64,000 nucleotides of DNA, from contig NZ_AZEY01000075.1 in NCBI RefSeq assembly GCF_001434255.1, forward strand, positions 1-64,000. The letters are read 5' to 3'. The stretch comes from Lentilactobacillus diolivorans DSM 14421. Its GTDB lineage: Bacteria; Bacillota; Bacilli; Lactobacillales; Lactobacillaceae. A model generated the notes under the pieces. It searched no databases and had not been told where the DNA came from. It saw nothing but the letters and a program-made list of their open reading frames with translations. Both the position numbers and the translations under genes were made by a program. How positions within the stretch are numbered: the stretch's first letter is position 1; the number at the start of each line of letters is the position of its first letter. Shown here one piece after another: positions 43,753-52,561 of the stretch.

Positions 43753-44928
43753 ATGTCCAAAGTACTGATTGTTAACGCAGGAAGTTCATCACTTAAATTC
43801 AAACTGTTTGATATGCCAAAGGAAGATGTGCTTGCTGACGGTGAAATCGAACGATTAAATATGCCGGGATCAATTGTGAAGGTTAAATACGGCGATGGTC
43901 AGGTATACAAAACTGTTGAAGATAATATTGATTATGAACGTTCGGCCGCAATTATGCTGAACGGGTTAAAAGATTTGGGAATCATTGATCATCTACATGA
44001 AGTCAGCGCCGTTGGTAATCGAGTTGTTGCAGGCAGCACGCACTTTGATAAGGTTGCCAAGATTGATGACGAGGCTTTGAACTGGATTGTTCAACTAGGT
44101 GAAATTGCCCCAATCCATAATCCGGTTGAAGCTGAATACATCAAGATTATTCAGCGAATTTTGCCGGATACCGATCAATATGCCATTTTTGACAGTGCCT
44201 TCTTTAAAGATGTGCCAGAGGTGAATGCCATTTATGGGATTCCATATGAGCTGACACAAAAGTACACAATCCGGCGCTACGGTGAGCACGGAATCAATCA
44301 TGGCTATATTACCCAACAGGCTCAAAAACTGTTGGGGTATGACAGCGCGAAACTAGTGACACTGCATTTGGGATCCGGGGCATCAGTTGCCGCTGAAAAG
44401 GATGGTAAATGTGTCGATACCTCAATGGGCTTTACCCCGATGAACGGGTTAGTCATGGGAACTCGCTCCGGCGATCTTGACCCGGCTTTGGTCCCATTTT
44501 TCATGAAACGAATGGGCGCCAGTGCCGATGAAGTGATGGATATGTTTAACCATCGATCAGGGTTACTTGGCGTTTCGGGTGTTTCTTCTGATATGCGTGA
44601 CCTCGAAAGCTCCGATGATGACCGGGCTAAATTAGCGTTGGAAATGTTTGTCAACCGGACGGTAAAATACGCTGCCGGCTACATTACCGAACTGGGAGGC
44701 GTTGATGCTATTGTCTTTTCCGGTGGCATTGGCGAGCATGATCAGTGGGTCCGTGACCAGGTTTGCAAGAAGTTGGAAATCTTTGGGATTAAACTTGATG
44801 ATCAGTTAAATAAAGAACAACAGCCAGGTGATTTGAGTACGAAAGAGTCATCGGCTCGAATCTTCTTAATTCCTGCCAATGAAGAGTTGGCGATGGTCAG
44901 GGATGTTGATCAGAGCATTCAGAAATAG
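43753..44928 (+). CDS. ackA: Acetate kinase
   Basis: Converts acetyl phosphate and ADP to acetate and ATP, the energy-yielding step after phosphoketolase. The 391-aa sequence has the ASKHA signatures VLIVNAGSSSLKFKLFD (1-19), YGEHGINHGYITQQA, LVTLHLGSGASVAA and FSGGIGEH. TGGAGG precedes ATG 43753. It is probably monocistronic, closed by the intergenic hairpin that starts at its stop codon. Confidence 0.97.
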   Translation: MSKVLIVNAGSSSLKFKLFDMPKEDVLADGEIERLNMPGSIVKVKYGDGQVYKTVEDNIDYERSAAIMLNGLKDLGIIDHLHEVSAVGNRVVAGSTHFDKVAKIDDEALNWIVQLGEIAPIHNPVEAEYIKIIQRILPDTDQYAIFDSAFFKDVPEVNAIYGIPYELTQKYTIRRYGEHGINHGYITQQAQKLLGYDSAKLVTLHLGSGASVAAEKDGKCVDTSMGFTPMNGLVMGTRSGDLDPALVPFFMKRMGASADEVMDMFNHRSGLLGVSGVSSDMRDLESSDDDRAKLALEMFVNRTVKYAAGYITELGGVDAIVFSGGIGEHDQWVRDQVCKKLEIFGIKLDDQLNKEQQPGDLSTKESSARIFLIPANEELAMVRDVDQSIQK

Positions 44929-45190
44929 AGTGGGCCAGCAAGCGGTTAGACCCCAGAATATAAGCCCCCTGACTTGATATTCCCGATTTTGGAATATTAA
45001 GTCAGGGGGCTTATATGGCCGGGGTCTGCTTGCTGGCCCACGTTTCGGCAAAGGACAAAGTTCAACGAGATATTTCCGGTTTGAATATTTGGACAATTCG
45101 CTTACACGGTCGGAAGTTGCCTTTTGTTCGTTTTACTCGGTAATAATTGTGTTTACACTAACAGAAACTGGACAAAACAATTATTATCCC
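44929..45190 (+). repeat. Intergenic hairpin repeat after ackA plus degenerate second unit
   Basis: The full unit (hairpin 44930-45041) begins 1 nt after the ackA stop. Its outer arms GTGGGCCAGCAAGC and GCTTGCTGGCCCAC are perfectly complementary, as are the inner arms GCCCCCTGACTT and AAGTCAGGGGGC. A degenerate second unit with GGAAGTTGCCTTTTG, CTCGGTAATAATTGTG and a decayed GACAAAAC hairpin follows to about 45190. Confidence 0.9.
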
Positions 45191-45212
45191 AGCCTCTAGT
45201 GTTCAGTGATAA

Positions 45213-45908
45213 TTAGACTGATTCAAATTGTTTTAATTCGTGACCAACCGCTTTTTTAACGAGTTCGTTTTGAAGTCGTTTTAATTGCTTAGGCTGTTTT
45301 AGCAGCTTGGGATCTTGTTTGATTTTAGCTGTCAGTTTGGTTTTGACCTGAGCTTGCATTCTAGCTTGAAATGATTTTGATTTTAGTTTGGTGGCCGCAG
45401 ATTTTAGTTGCTGTTTGCTCAGGACAGCCCAATCTTGGTTAAGCTGATAAGTCACAACCTGCCTTTTTAACTGCCCTTGGCTAGTAACACCGGTAAAAAG
45501 AAATTTCACCAATGAATTATCATAATGATACTGGGTGTTGGTGGTTAGCAGCTGGCTGGGATTGTCGGCACTTTTTTGGATCACAACCTTTTTGTCTTTA
45601 TTTAAGATTAAGCTGAGCTTGGAACTACCTGGCTTCTTAGTTGCGAACGCTTTGTAGTGAGTCTTTCCCTGCTTGATCGTTTTGATGATCATAATGTGAT
45701 TGGCATGAATGCTGGCAATAGGTTTGATTTGTGATATTTGGGTATGTTTGTCGGTTGTTGTTCCAAAATGAGATTGTGAATCCAGCAGTAAGCCCCCTTG
45801 AACTAACAGAAGTGCAAAAGTTGCTATGATGCCAATTTGTTGATGCTTTTTGTAAAAGCTGACTCCAATGATAACAACCAATAGTATTGTGATTAAAAGT
45901 AACATCAT
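45213..45908 (-). CDS. DUF4811 membrane-anchored protein
   Basis: A 231-aa protein with two N-terminal hydrophobic helices (about 2-19 and 26-43) and a basic extracytoplasmic domain, ending in a Lys/Gln-rich helical tail. It resembles the DUF4811 proteins that accompany DHA2-type drug pumps in lactobacilli. Its ATG overlaps the end of the transporter gene by 4 bp, so translation is coupled. It may be an accessory subunit of the pump. The function of the family is unknown. Confidence 0.8.
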   Translation of the reverse strand: MMLLLITILLVVIIGVSFYKKHQQIGIIATFALLLVQGGLLLDSQSHFGTTTDKHTQISQIKPIASIHANHIMIIKTIKQGKTHYKAFATKKPGSSKLSLILNKDKKVVIQKSADNPSQLLTTNTQYHYDNSLVKFLFTGVTSQGQLKRQVVTYQLNQDWAVLSKQQLKSAATKLKSKSFQARMQAQVKTKLTAKIKQDPKLLKQPKQLKRLQNELVKKAVGHELKQFESV

Positions 45909-47323
45909 TTAGCCTTCTTTCCGATCCGGTTGGTAAGAAACATGGCTGGGATGACACCTAACAAAGTACCGATGCTTGTCCAGATAAAGGCGACTTGATA
46001 GGCGTTGCTCATCATCCCGGTTGTGGCAATGTTATTACCAACAATGCTTTGGATGACACCAGCTAGAACTGCGGTAGCAATTGAACCGCCGATATTTTGG
46101 GCCATTCGAGTGACAACGGTTGCTTGAGGGATGAGTTTGGGTGCCAAACCGGTGTATGCATCCGACATCACTGGGATTGTCACCCCACTGCGGGTTAACC
46201 CCATTAGGAACAGGGTCAACAAGACCAGCCATTCAGAAGTTTTTGCCGTGAAAAAGACGAACGGCAGCGTCGTAACCGCACCGCCCAGCATTGAAACGAC
46301 CACAACCCATCGGGCGCCCAATTGATCGGTTAAACGACCAGCAATGGTTCTTGTGACCAACATACCGGCACCTTGGGCGATTAAATAAATTCCTGTCCAG
46401 ATGACACTTAAGTGGCGAATGTTCTGAAGGTAAAGTGGGAGGACAAACATAACACCATTGACCATTAAGCCGGATAGGAAAAGTAATAAGGTTGAAGCGG
46501 AGAAAGTCGTACTATGAAATAAATTAGTGGGAATTAGAACTTTTTTTGGCCGTTTAAAGGCATAAATGATATAAGCCAGTAGGCAGTCGATGCCAATAAA
46601 AATTGGGAACAGTACTGACAATTTGCCAAAGATGTTATCAGCGCTGTAATTAGTAATTCCGACAATGATGCCGGCAAATGTACCGGCAATTAACCCAAAC
46701 CCCAGAAAATCAAAGGATGCTCCCTTGTGGGTGGGGATGAACTTCGGCAAGCTGATTGATGACAGCATTAGGGCAATGATGACAATGGGAACGTTAATGT
46801 AAAATAACCAGTGCCAGTTTAAATACTTAATCAGTGCGCCGCCCACAGTCGGGCCGAGAATGGGTGCGAAGATAATCGGCAGGCCAATAACAGACATTAG
46901 ACTGCCAAGATTTTGTCCTTTGGCCGCCCGAATTGCTAATGCGCTAACCCCGGTGATGATGACGCCGGCTGCAGCACCTTGGATGATTCGACCGATAACA
47001 AGCGCCGACACTGAGGTGGCCATTCCGGATACAATTGACCCGATCATAAAGATGATAAGCGAGATTTCCTGAAGCAACTTTCCAGACATTTGGTCAAGCA
47101 GCCAGCCGGCTAGTGGGACCGCTAACCCTAAGGCCAGGACGTAGGCAGTTGCGACCCACTGCATTGTATTGACAGTTGAACTTAAGTCTTTCAAAATAGT
47201 ATTGATACCAACGTTGGTCATAGTTGTGTCAAGCATTGGCGCCAGGGCACCTATAACCAAAATGAGTCCAACTCTTGCGACAGAAGGGCTGCTTGATGTT
47301 TCGTTAATGGTTTCTTCTTTCAA
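45905..47323 (-). CDS. DHA2-family multidrug MFS transporter (LmrB/EmrB-like)
   Basis: A 472-aa, 14-helix drug:H+ antiporter. It shows APMLDTTMTNVGI (motif D1), MQWVATAYVLALGLAVPLAG (helix 2, loop 2-3) and VSALVIGRIIQGAAAGVI (helix 4). It starts at TTG 47323 with AAAGGAG upstream. It is coupled to DUF4811 and divergent from a TetR gene with a palindromic operator between them, so it is probably induced by its substrates. The substrates are unknown. Confidence 0.9.
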   Translation of the reverse strand: MKEETINETSSSPSVARVGLILVIGALAPMLDTTMTNVGINTILKDLSSTVNTMQWVATAYVLALGLAVPLAGWLLDQMSGKLLQEISLIIFMIGSIVSGMATSVSALVIGRIIQGAAAGVIITGVSALAIRAAKGQNLGSLMSVIGLPIIFAPILGPTVGGALIKYLNWHWLFYINVPIVIIALMLSSISLPKFIPTHKGASFDFLGFGLIAGTFAGIIVGITNYSADNIFGKLSVLFPIFIGIDCLLAYIIYAFKRPKKVLIPTNLFHSTTFSASTLLLFLSGLMVNGVMFVLPLYLQNIRHLSVIWTGIYLIAQGAGMLVTRTIAGRLTDQLGARWVVVVSMLGGAVTTLPFVFFTAKTSEWLVLLTLFLMGLTRSGVTIPVMSDAYTGLAPKLIPQATVVTRMAQNIGGSIATAVLAGVIQSIVGNNIATTGMMSNAYQVAFIWTSIGTLLGVIPAMFLTNRIGKKAK

Positions 47324-47340
47324 TTTGTTTCACTCCTTTA

Positions 47341-47356
47341 GGGTACTTTAAGTACG
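47341..47356. promoter_or_regulatory. TetR-type operator of the drug pump
   Basis: GGGTACTTTAAGTACG contains the near-perfect palindrome GTACTTTAAGTAC. The same sequence recurs inverted at 48241-48256 before the ABC transporter. Confidence 0.7.
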
Positions 47357-47410
47357 CTAAAAGATACTACTACCTTTTTTCAAGATGTCAACAGGAAGGG
47401 ATGAAAAATA

Positions 47411-48022
47411 GTGGCTGAAAATAAAGTGCATCGACGACGTGGTAAAGCACTTGAAGACGCGATCTTAGATGCAACCTGGCAGTTGATTCAAACAACCGGA
47501 TACTTAAATATGACAATGGATGATATTGCTAAAAGTGCTCACACGAATAAAAATGCGATTTATCGGCGGTGGAAGACAAAATTAGATGTTGGGATTGCGG
47601 CGATGAGAAAAAATGTCCCGTTTCAAAAATTTTATTTGCCGGATAATGGGAATCTAAGAGCTGATTTGATTGAATTACTTTCTGAATCAGTGCCAACCGT
47701 ACATTTAATCGGAATTAAAAACATTAAGGAAATTGCCCGAGATGCTTTTAAAACGATAAACGAACCCGGGGGGATTAATGTCAAGCAGTTCTCAACGACC
47801 CCTTCAGAAGGGAACTTCATTACCCAAAATCTGCTTAAAATTCTGAAAAGGTCGTTTGACCGAAATGAGATTGAAACCGATCCAGCGTCATTTGATCCAA
47901 CGGTTATGAATCTGCCACTTCTTTTGATGATGTCACGGATCATTGGGGAAGAAGCTTATAATTTAGAAACGGTCACTTTCTTTGTAGATAAAGTGCTGCT
48001 CCCTGTTTTTAAATCTCAGTAG
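47411..48022 (+). CDS. TetR/AcrR-family transcriptional regulator
   Basis: A 203-aa protein with an N-terminal TetR helix-turn-helix (GYLNMTMDDIAKSAHTNKNA, IYRRWKTK) and a helical ligand domain. It starts at GTG 47411 behind AAGGGATG. Divergence from the DHA2 pump and two copies of one palindrome, one before the pump and one before the downstream ABC transporter, make it the likely repressor of both efflux systems. Confidence 0.88.
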   Translation: MAENKVHRRRGKALEDAILDATWQLIQTTGYLNMTMDDIAKSAHTNKNAIYRRWKTKLDVGIAAMRKNVPFQKFYLPDNGNLRADLIELLSESVPTVHLIGIKNIKEIARDAFKTINEPGGINVKQFSTTPSEGNFITQNLLKILKRSFDRNEIETDPASFDPTVMNLPLLLMMSRIIGEEAYNLETVTFFVDKVLLPVFKSQ

Positions 48023-48059
48023 GACGTTGTTTTTTTAGAATAGACGGTTTGAATTCCAA

Positions 48060-48103
48060 AATATAAAAGCTCGCAAGCCATTTGGCTTGCGAGCTTTTAT
48101 ATT
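48060..48103. terminator. 20-bp perfect hairpin after the TetR gene
   Basis: AATATAAAAGCTCGCAAGCC and its exact complement flank a 4-nt loop. The upstream AGACGGTTTGAATTCC resembles the CGGTTAG..CTCC block of the hairpin-repeat family, so this is probably a diverged short member acting as terminator. Confidence 0.65.
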
Positions 48104-48240
48104 AATCACAATTTGTTCCTTAAATGTTATTTTTAACTGGGCAGATTTAAAAAGCGTGAGGGAGCTGTTTTCAAAAGTTAATGAATTTATTAAGCCCCTT
48201 GCTTTTACGATTTGTTGATGATAGGATATTGTCATCGTAA

Positions 48241-48256
48241 GGTACTTAAAGTACCC
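48241..48256. promoter_or_regulatory. Second copy of the TetR-type operator
   Basis: GGTACTTAAAGTACCC is the reverse complement of 47341-47356 at 15 of 16 positions. It lies 22 bp before the ABC ATPase start. Confidence 0.7.
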
Positions 48257-48278
48257 AAAAGTAATTGAGGTGTTCATA

Positions 48279-49208
48279 TTGAAAGTGATTGAAACTAAAG
48301 GATTATCAAAGCAATTTGGTAAGAAGCGCGTGATTACCAATGTTAATTTGAATGTTGACCAAGGAAGTATCTACGGATTTTTGGGGTTGAATGGTGCTGG
48401 AAAATCAACAACGATGCGGCTACTACTCAAGATGATTCGACCAACTTCCGGCACAATCTTTATTGAGGGCCGGGATGTCGCAACGTTACCGGCCGATTTT
48501 TGGAATCAGGTTGGTTATATGATTGAAACGCCGCATGCTTACCCGAATTTCACGGTAGCCGAAAATCTAATCATGTATGCTAAGCAGCGGTTAATTCCAC
48601 AAAAGCAGATAATGGAACGAATTAGTACGCTTAGCCGGCAATTATTGTTGACGCCATACTTGCATGCAAAGATTAAAGATTTATCTCTGGGGAATAATCA
48701 AAAAGTTGGCCTTGCCAAGACGCTAATTCATCAACCTAAAATTTTATTATTAGATGAACCGACTAATGGATTGGATCCAGAAAGCTTAGTTGCCGTGAGA
48801 AATACGCTAAAAGAATTGGCAGCTAACGGGACCACTATCTTTATCTCAAGCCATTTATTGGGGGAGATGGAAGAAATGGTTACTCAAATTGGCATTTTGG
48901 CTCATGGTCGGTTATTACGTGAACTTGATTTTGACCAGTTTAATCGAGAACGCAAAAGTAAATTAGCCATTCAGATTGATGCCAAACAAGTGGCATTGAC
49001 TAATTTCTTAACTGAAAAAGGATTAACTGTATCATCGACTGGTAAGCAATTACTGGTCTCCGGTGTAGCAACTGCTGACTATGCATCCTTACTAAATGCT
49101 ATTGAAAATCAAGACTTTCGGCCAACGACCTTTCAACCGATTCAAGAAGACTTGGAGTCGTTTTTCTTGCGACAGATTGGAGATGTCAACAATGTTAGCA
49201 ATGATTGA
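48279..49208 (+). CDS. ABC transporter ATPase (BcrA/bacitracin-type)
   Basis: A 309-aa ATPase with Walker A GLNGAGKSTT, signature LSLGNNQKVGLAKTL (an atypical LSLGN in place of LSGGQ), Walker B ILLLDEPTNGLDPES and the His switch SSHLL. A C-terminal extension of about 90 residues is typical of the BcrA type. TTG 48279 follows GAGGTG; a GTG at 48270 overlaps that site. The permease gene overlaps its end by 17 bp. It is probably a peptide-antibiotic or drug exporter controlled by the TetR protein. Confidence 0.87.
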   Translation: MKVIETKGLSKQFGKKRVITNVNLNVDQGSIYGFLGLNGAGKSTTMRLLLKMIRPTSGTIFIEGRDVATLPADFWNQVGYMIETPHAYPNFTVAENLIMYAKQRLIPQKQIMERISTLSRQLLLTPYLHAKIKDLSLGNNQKVGLAKTLIHQPKILLLDEPTNGLDPESLVAVRNTLKELAANGTTIFISSHLLGEMEEMVTQIGILAHGRLLRELDFDQFNRERKSKLAIQIDAKQVALTNFLTEKGLTVSSTGKQLLVSGVATADYASLLNAIENQDFRPTTFQPIQEDLESFFLRQIGDVNNVSND

Positions 49209-49884
49209 AATTGAATTAAAGAAAATTTGGCGCAGCAAAATGCCAATTTACCTGTTCCTAGCCTTTGCAATCTTACTGTTTTTCCATATTCAATCCCATA
49301 CATGGAATGACTTTATTAGTGAAAAGTTAAACTGGTTCACAATGGTGATGGGGATGATGGGGTTTGGAATCTTTAGCAGTTGGCAGTTTGGCCGGGAATA
49401 CCAGGATGAAACCTTTAAGGATTTACTTGCTCTGCCAGTCTCACGGAATAAAATCATTTGTGCAAAACTAGTTGCCCTGGCGGTTACGGAAGTGTTACTT
49501 TCAATCCTCTCAGTTGTTTGGATTTTTGCGGTTGGGTTATTTTTGCACTTGGGAACATTTCACTTGGCCGGAATTGGGACACAACTAGTTAACTTTGGGT
49601 TATCGATGGTTGCCGCAATCGGTTTAACATTTCTTTTCTCGTTAATTGCCAGCTTGTCACGGGGAATTCTCGCGCCGATTAGTGTCTCGTTTGCAACCCT
49701 ATTACTAGGGAAACTGGTAGCGGCTGACACGATTGGCCATTATTTTCCATGGTCGGTGCCAATGCTTCAAGCAGCGCAACCCAGTTCGATTAACGCGATT
49801 AGCTGGTTAGCCGTTGGTCTCATCGCTTGTATTGGCGTATTTGGAACGATGGTCTGGTGGACCTATGGTGATCATACTGATTAA
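49192..49884 (+). CDS. ABC-2 type permease
   Basis: A 230-aa, six-helix permease of the ABC-2/BcrB type. The N-terminal cytoplasmic segment IEIELKKIWRSKMP precedes helix 1, and GREYQDETFKDLLALPVSR is the conserved coupling loop seen in ABC-2 subunits. ATG 49192 is chosen because TTGGAG lies 9 nt upstream; ATG 49183 abuts that site. It overlaps the ATPase gene by 17 bp, so the two are translationally coupled. Confidence 0.85.
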   Translation: MLAMIEIELKKIWRSKMPIYLFLAFAILLFFHIQSHTWNDFISEKLNWFTMVMGMMGFGIFSSWQFGREYQDETFKDLLALPVSRNKIICAKLVALAVTEVLLSILSVVWIFAVGLFLHLGTFHLAGIGTQLVNFGLSMVAAIGLTFLFSLIASLSRGILAPISVSFATLLLGKLVAADTIGHYFPWSVPMLQAAQPSSINAISWLAVGLIACIGVFGTMVWWTYGDHTD

Positions 49885-49965
49885 AGGATCCGGAAGAAAA
49901 GACGCAGTGGGGTAGTATTTATCGCATTAGTTGCGTTAATGACAGCTGGATTAATAACAATAAAA

Positions 49966-50048
49966 AGAGTGGGACGAAAGCCCGGTTACGCGGCAGGAAG
50001 TTGCCTTTTGGCGTACGTTTCCACTCGGTAATAATCGTGATTACACAA
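49966..50048 (+). repeat. Short member of the intergenic repeat family
   Basis: GAGTGGGACGAAAGCCCGGTTA, in two blocks, then GGAAGTTGCCTTTTGGCG, TACGTTTCCACTC and GGTAATAATCGTGATTACAC. It keeps both ends of the family but lacks the long AATATAAG central hairpin. It runs directly into the GGGGCTGGGACAAA terminator. The tail matches 11344-11400. Confidence 0.8.
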
Positions 50049-50049
50049 C

Positions 50050-50087
50050 AACGGGGCTGGGACAAATAATTTTGTCCCAGCCCCGTT
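50050..50087. terminator. GGGGCTGGGACAAA hairpin terminator
   Basis: AACGGGGCTGGGACAAA pairs with its exact complement around a 4-nt AT loop. It closes the ABC operon and the convergent XRE gene and shows the intact form of the repeat cut by the IS110 element. Confidence 0.88.
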
Positions 50088-50130
50088 GTTTGTTATTGCG
50101 ATTGTTATTGAACAGCCGGCGCAACACGTA

Positions 50131-50502
50131 CTAGTTAAAAATAGCTTGTAACATTTGAATGATGAGCCAGCAGATTGGAAACAGCAGCCACCAAAAGCGG
50201 GCCAGAAAGTCCCAACCGTTCATTTGACCGTATCGACGCTTGTAGCGACCCTCGGTTGGGTCAAAGGCATATTGGGTTTCATCGATTTTGGATTTGGTTT
50301 CCTCAGTTCCAAGAACCAACGTGTCTAAACTGATCCCAAATATTTCAGCTAATTTCACTAAATTATTTAAGTCGGGGGTGGCATCACCCTTCTCCCATTT
50401 AGAAACTGCCTGGCGAGAGACGTAGAGTTTCTTGGCAATATCATCTTGAGATAGGTTTTGACCTGTTCGATATTTCTTGAGCTGAGCTGCGAATTGAAGC
50501 AT
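50131..50502 (-). CDS. XRE-family regulator with C-terminal membrane helix
   Basis: A 123-aa protein. Residues 8-62 form a Cro/C1 helix-turn-helix (NLSQDDIAKKLYVSRQAVSK, WEKGDATPDLNNLVKLAEIF). A linker with a GRYKRR basic patch leads to one C-terminal hydrophobic helix (about 98-121). Such membrane-tethered XRE proteins are common in Lactobacillales. It starts at ATG 50502 with AAAGGAG upstream. It is divergent from the ABC/two-component operon, but with 422 bp between them a link is uncertain. Confidence 0.82.
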   Translation of the reverse strand: MLQFAAQLKKYRTGQNLSQDDIAKKLYVSRQAVSKWEKGDATPDLNNLVKLAEIFGISLDTLVLGTEETKSKIDETQYAFDPTEGRYKRRYGQMNGWDFLARFWWLLFPICWLIIQMLQAIFN

Positions 50503-50829
50503 GATGATCGCTCCTTTCTGTTAACCTTATTCTGACGGATCATCGGCTCATTATCAAGAAAGCCGTGGTTGCAAACCTGCACTAATCTAATAAGAATTGC
50601 GCAACTTTTAGTAGAAATTAGTAAGACGATCATTGATATGAGTGTACTCTGACGGGTTGCGATCTATCGTTGAGCCTAATGGTTATGATCAGGATATAAG
50701 CAAAAACCGCAAACTGCAAACTTAAAAACTTGGATGATGGGCAAAAGCATCCGTAACTTGAAAAGTATTGAGTTGATCATCATAAAAGTAATGGGAAATG
50801 GTTCTTGCTTAAATTTCGTTTATCAAATC

Positions 50830-50894
50830 ATGACATTTGTCATATCAACTCATGACAGTCATGTCTGGTTTAAGACTGTTGGATTTCCTACAAT
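50830..50894 (+). promoter_or_regulatory. Promoter with two LuxR-type response-regulator sites
   Basis: ATGACATTTGTCAT (50830-50843) and CATGACAGTCATG (50851-50863) are palindromes centred about 21 bp apart, on the same face of the helix. They end just before a -35 (TGGTTT, 50866) and -10 (TACAAT, 50889). This is the layout for activation by a NarL-type regulator, most likely the one encoded by this operon. The rest of the 422-bp gap holds no gene. Confidence 0.6.
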
Positions 50895-50924
50895 TATCAG
50901 TGTAGAAAAGAGGAGGCGGTTGAC

Positions 50925-51818
50925 ATGACATCAGTCATTGAAGTCATGAACGTATCGAAAGAATTTGAGAAGAAGCAGGTCTTGTCTAATGTTAGTTTTA
51001 AAGTGCAACCGGGTGAAATTATTGGGTTGATTGGCCAAAATGGTGTTGGGAAGAGTACCTTGATTAAGCTATTGTTGGGACTAACCCAGCCCAGTTCTGG
51101 TCAGATTACTGTTTTTGGAACTCATCCAACGGATAAAGCAATCAAGGATCATGTTGGTGTTATGTTCCAAGACAGCTTCGGGATTAGTCGGATTAAAGGA
51201 AATGAATTAATTAAATTGGTTTGCAGCTACTATTCACATCCTTTATCGTTTAAAAATATGGTTGCACTTGCGGACTTGGGTAATGATTTAACGACCATGG
51301 TTTCCAAGCTTTCCGGTGGTCAGCGACGAAAATTGAATTTTGCACTTGCGATGGCCGGTAATCCTGATCTGCTATTTTTGGATGAGCCAACTGCCGGGAT
51401 GGATACTAATAGCCGTTACGATTTTTGGCAGCAGGTTCAATCCCTGGCCAAATCTGGGAAAACAATTATTGTGACCAGCCATTATTTAGCCGAAATTGAG
51501 GATGTTGCAACCAGAATTCTGTTCTTGAAGGATCATCACTTTATTTACGATGGCGCACTTAACGAACTCCAAAAAGAGTTTACCCGAATCATTGTTGAAT
51601 TTGACAGTGATTTATCGGAATCTGAGTTAATGAAGCAGTTACCATCCGGTGAGTTGGATTCACATTTGCAGGATCACTATGTCTTTTTAACCGATGATGA
51701 AGATCAGTTATTAACTGAACTATCACCACAGATGGCCAGAGTTAAAAATGTTCGGGTTACTCAGCGATCATTAGATCAAATCTTTAGAGAAGTGACGAAA
51801 GGAGTGGAAGTTCAATGA
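50925..51818 (+). CDS. ABC transporter ATPase
   Basis: A 297-aa DrrA/CcmA-type ATPase: Walker A GQNGVGKST, Q-loop MFQDS, signature SKLSGGQRRKL, Walker B LLFLDEPTAGMD and His switch VTSHY. AGGAGG precedes ATG 50925. It overlaps its permease by 4 bp and stands first in an ATPase-permease-kinase-regulator operon, a layout used for sensing and exporting cell-envelope-active compounds or lipids. Confidence 0.92.
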   Translation: MTSVIEVMNVSKEFEKKQVLSNVSFKVQPGEIIGLIGQNGVGKSTLIKLLLGLTQPSSGQITVFGTHPTDKAIKDHVGVMFQDSFGISRIKGNELIKLVCSYYSHPLSFKNMVALADLGNDLTTMVSKLSGGQRRKLNFALAMAGNPDLLFLDEPTAGMDTNSRYDFWQQVQSLAKSGKTIIVTSHYLAEIEDVATRILFLKDHHFIYDGALNELQKEFTRIIVEFDSDLSESELMKQLPSGELDSHLQDHYVFLTDDEDQLLTELSPQMARVKNVRVTQRSLDQIFREVTKGVEVQ

Positions 51819-52555
51819 GAACATTTATCATGCAGGTTAAAAATAATTTTATGAGGCTGATTGTCAGAAACCCACGTTTTTTCCTATTTGATGTTGCGAT
51901 ACCCGCTGGTTTCTACGTTCTATTTACCAAAGTGATGAATCAGGGAATGCCGGCTTCTTTTAACCAAACCTACCTCATTAGCATGGCAATTTATGCAACG
52001 ATTCTGTCGTCAATTATTACGGTTGCCAACAATATTTTTGCCGACCGTGAACAACAATATATGCGCTTTATTGATGTTTCACCAATTAGCCGTGGCAGTT
52101 ATTATACATCCATGGGAACTGTTTTGTTTCTGTTAACATTAATCGAGGTTGGCATTGTTGAAGCAGTGGCTAAATTTTATATCGGCGTTTCATTTCCTCT
52201 GACGACATGGCTGGCAATTTTGGTGTTGGCATCTCTGGGAAGTATCCCAATCATGATTTTGGGCGTGGCTTTGGCCTTTTGTGGGTCATCAGACCTAATT
52301 AGCATGATGACGTATATGCTCGTATTTCCACTTGCCATTTTAAGTGGCCTCTGGTGGCCGATGCAAATGATGCCAACCTGGGCTCAGCATATTGGCAAAC
52401 TCTTACCAACTTACCAGACTTCTGTTATTGTTAATGATGTGGTCAATCAAAAATCATGGTCGTTAACCGCGACGGGTGGCGAAGTGGCCTGGTTGGTGAT
52501 TGCGTTAGTGATTTTGATTAGCGTTCAAAAAATAAAAAGGGTTCAACAAGCGTAA
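51815..52555 (+). CDS. ABC-2 type permease
   Basis: A 246-aa permease with six hydrophobic segments. FADREQQYMRFIDVSPISRG is the ABC-2 coupling loop and MLVFPLAILSGLWWPMQMMP matches the conserved late signature. ATG 51815 overlaps the ATPase stop (ATGA type). The histidine kinase gene follows after 6 bp, so all four genes are probably one transcript. Confidence 0.9.
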   Translation: MRTFIMQVKNNFMRLIVRNPRFFLFDVAIPAGFYVLFTKVMNQGMPASFNQTYLISMAIYATILSSIITVANNIFADREQQYMRFIDVSPISRGSYYTSMGTVLFLLTLIEVGIVEAVAKFYIGVSFPLTTWLAILVLASLGSIPIMILGVALAFCGSSDLISMMTYMLVFPLAILSGLWWPMQMMPTWAQHIGKLLPTYQTSVIVNDVVNQKSWSLTATGGEVAWLVIALVILISVQKIKRVQQA

Positions 52556-52561
52556 AAGTTT

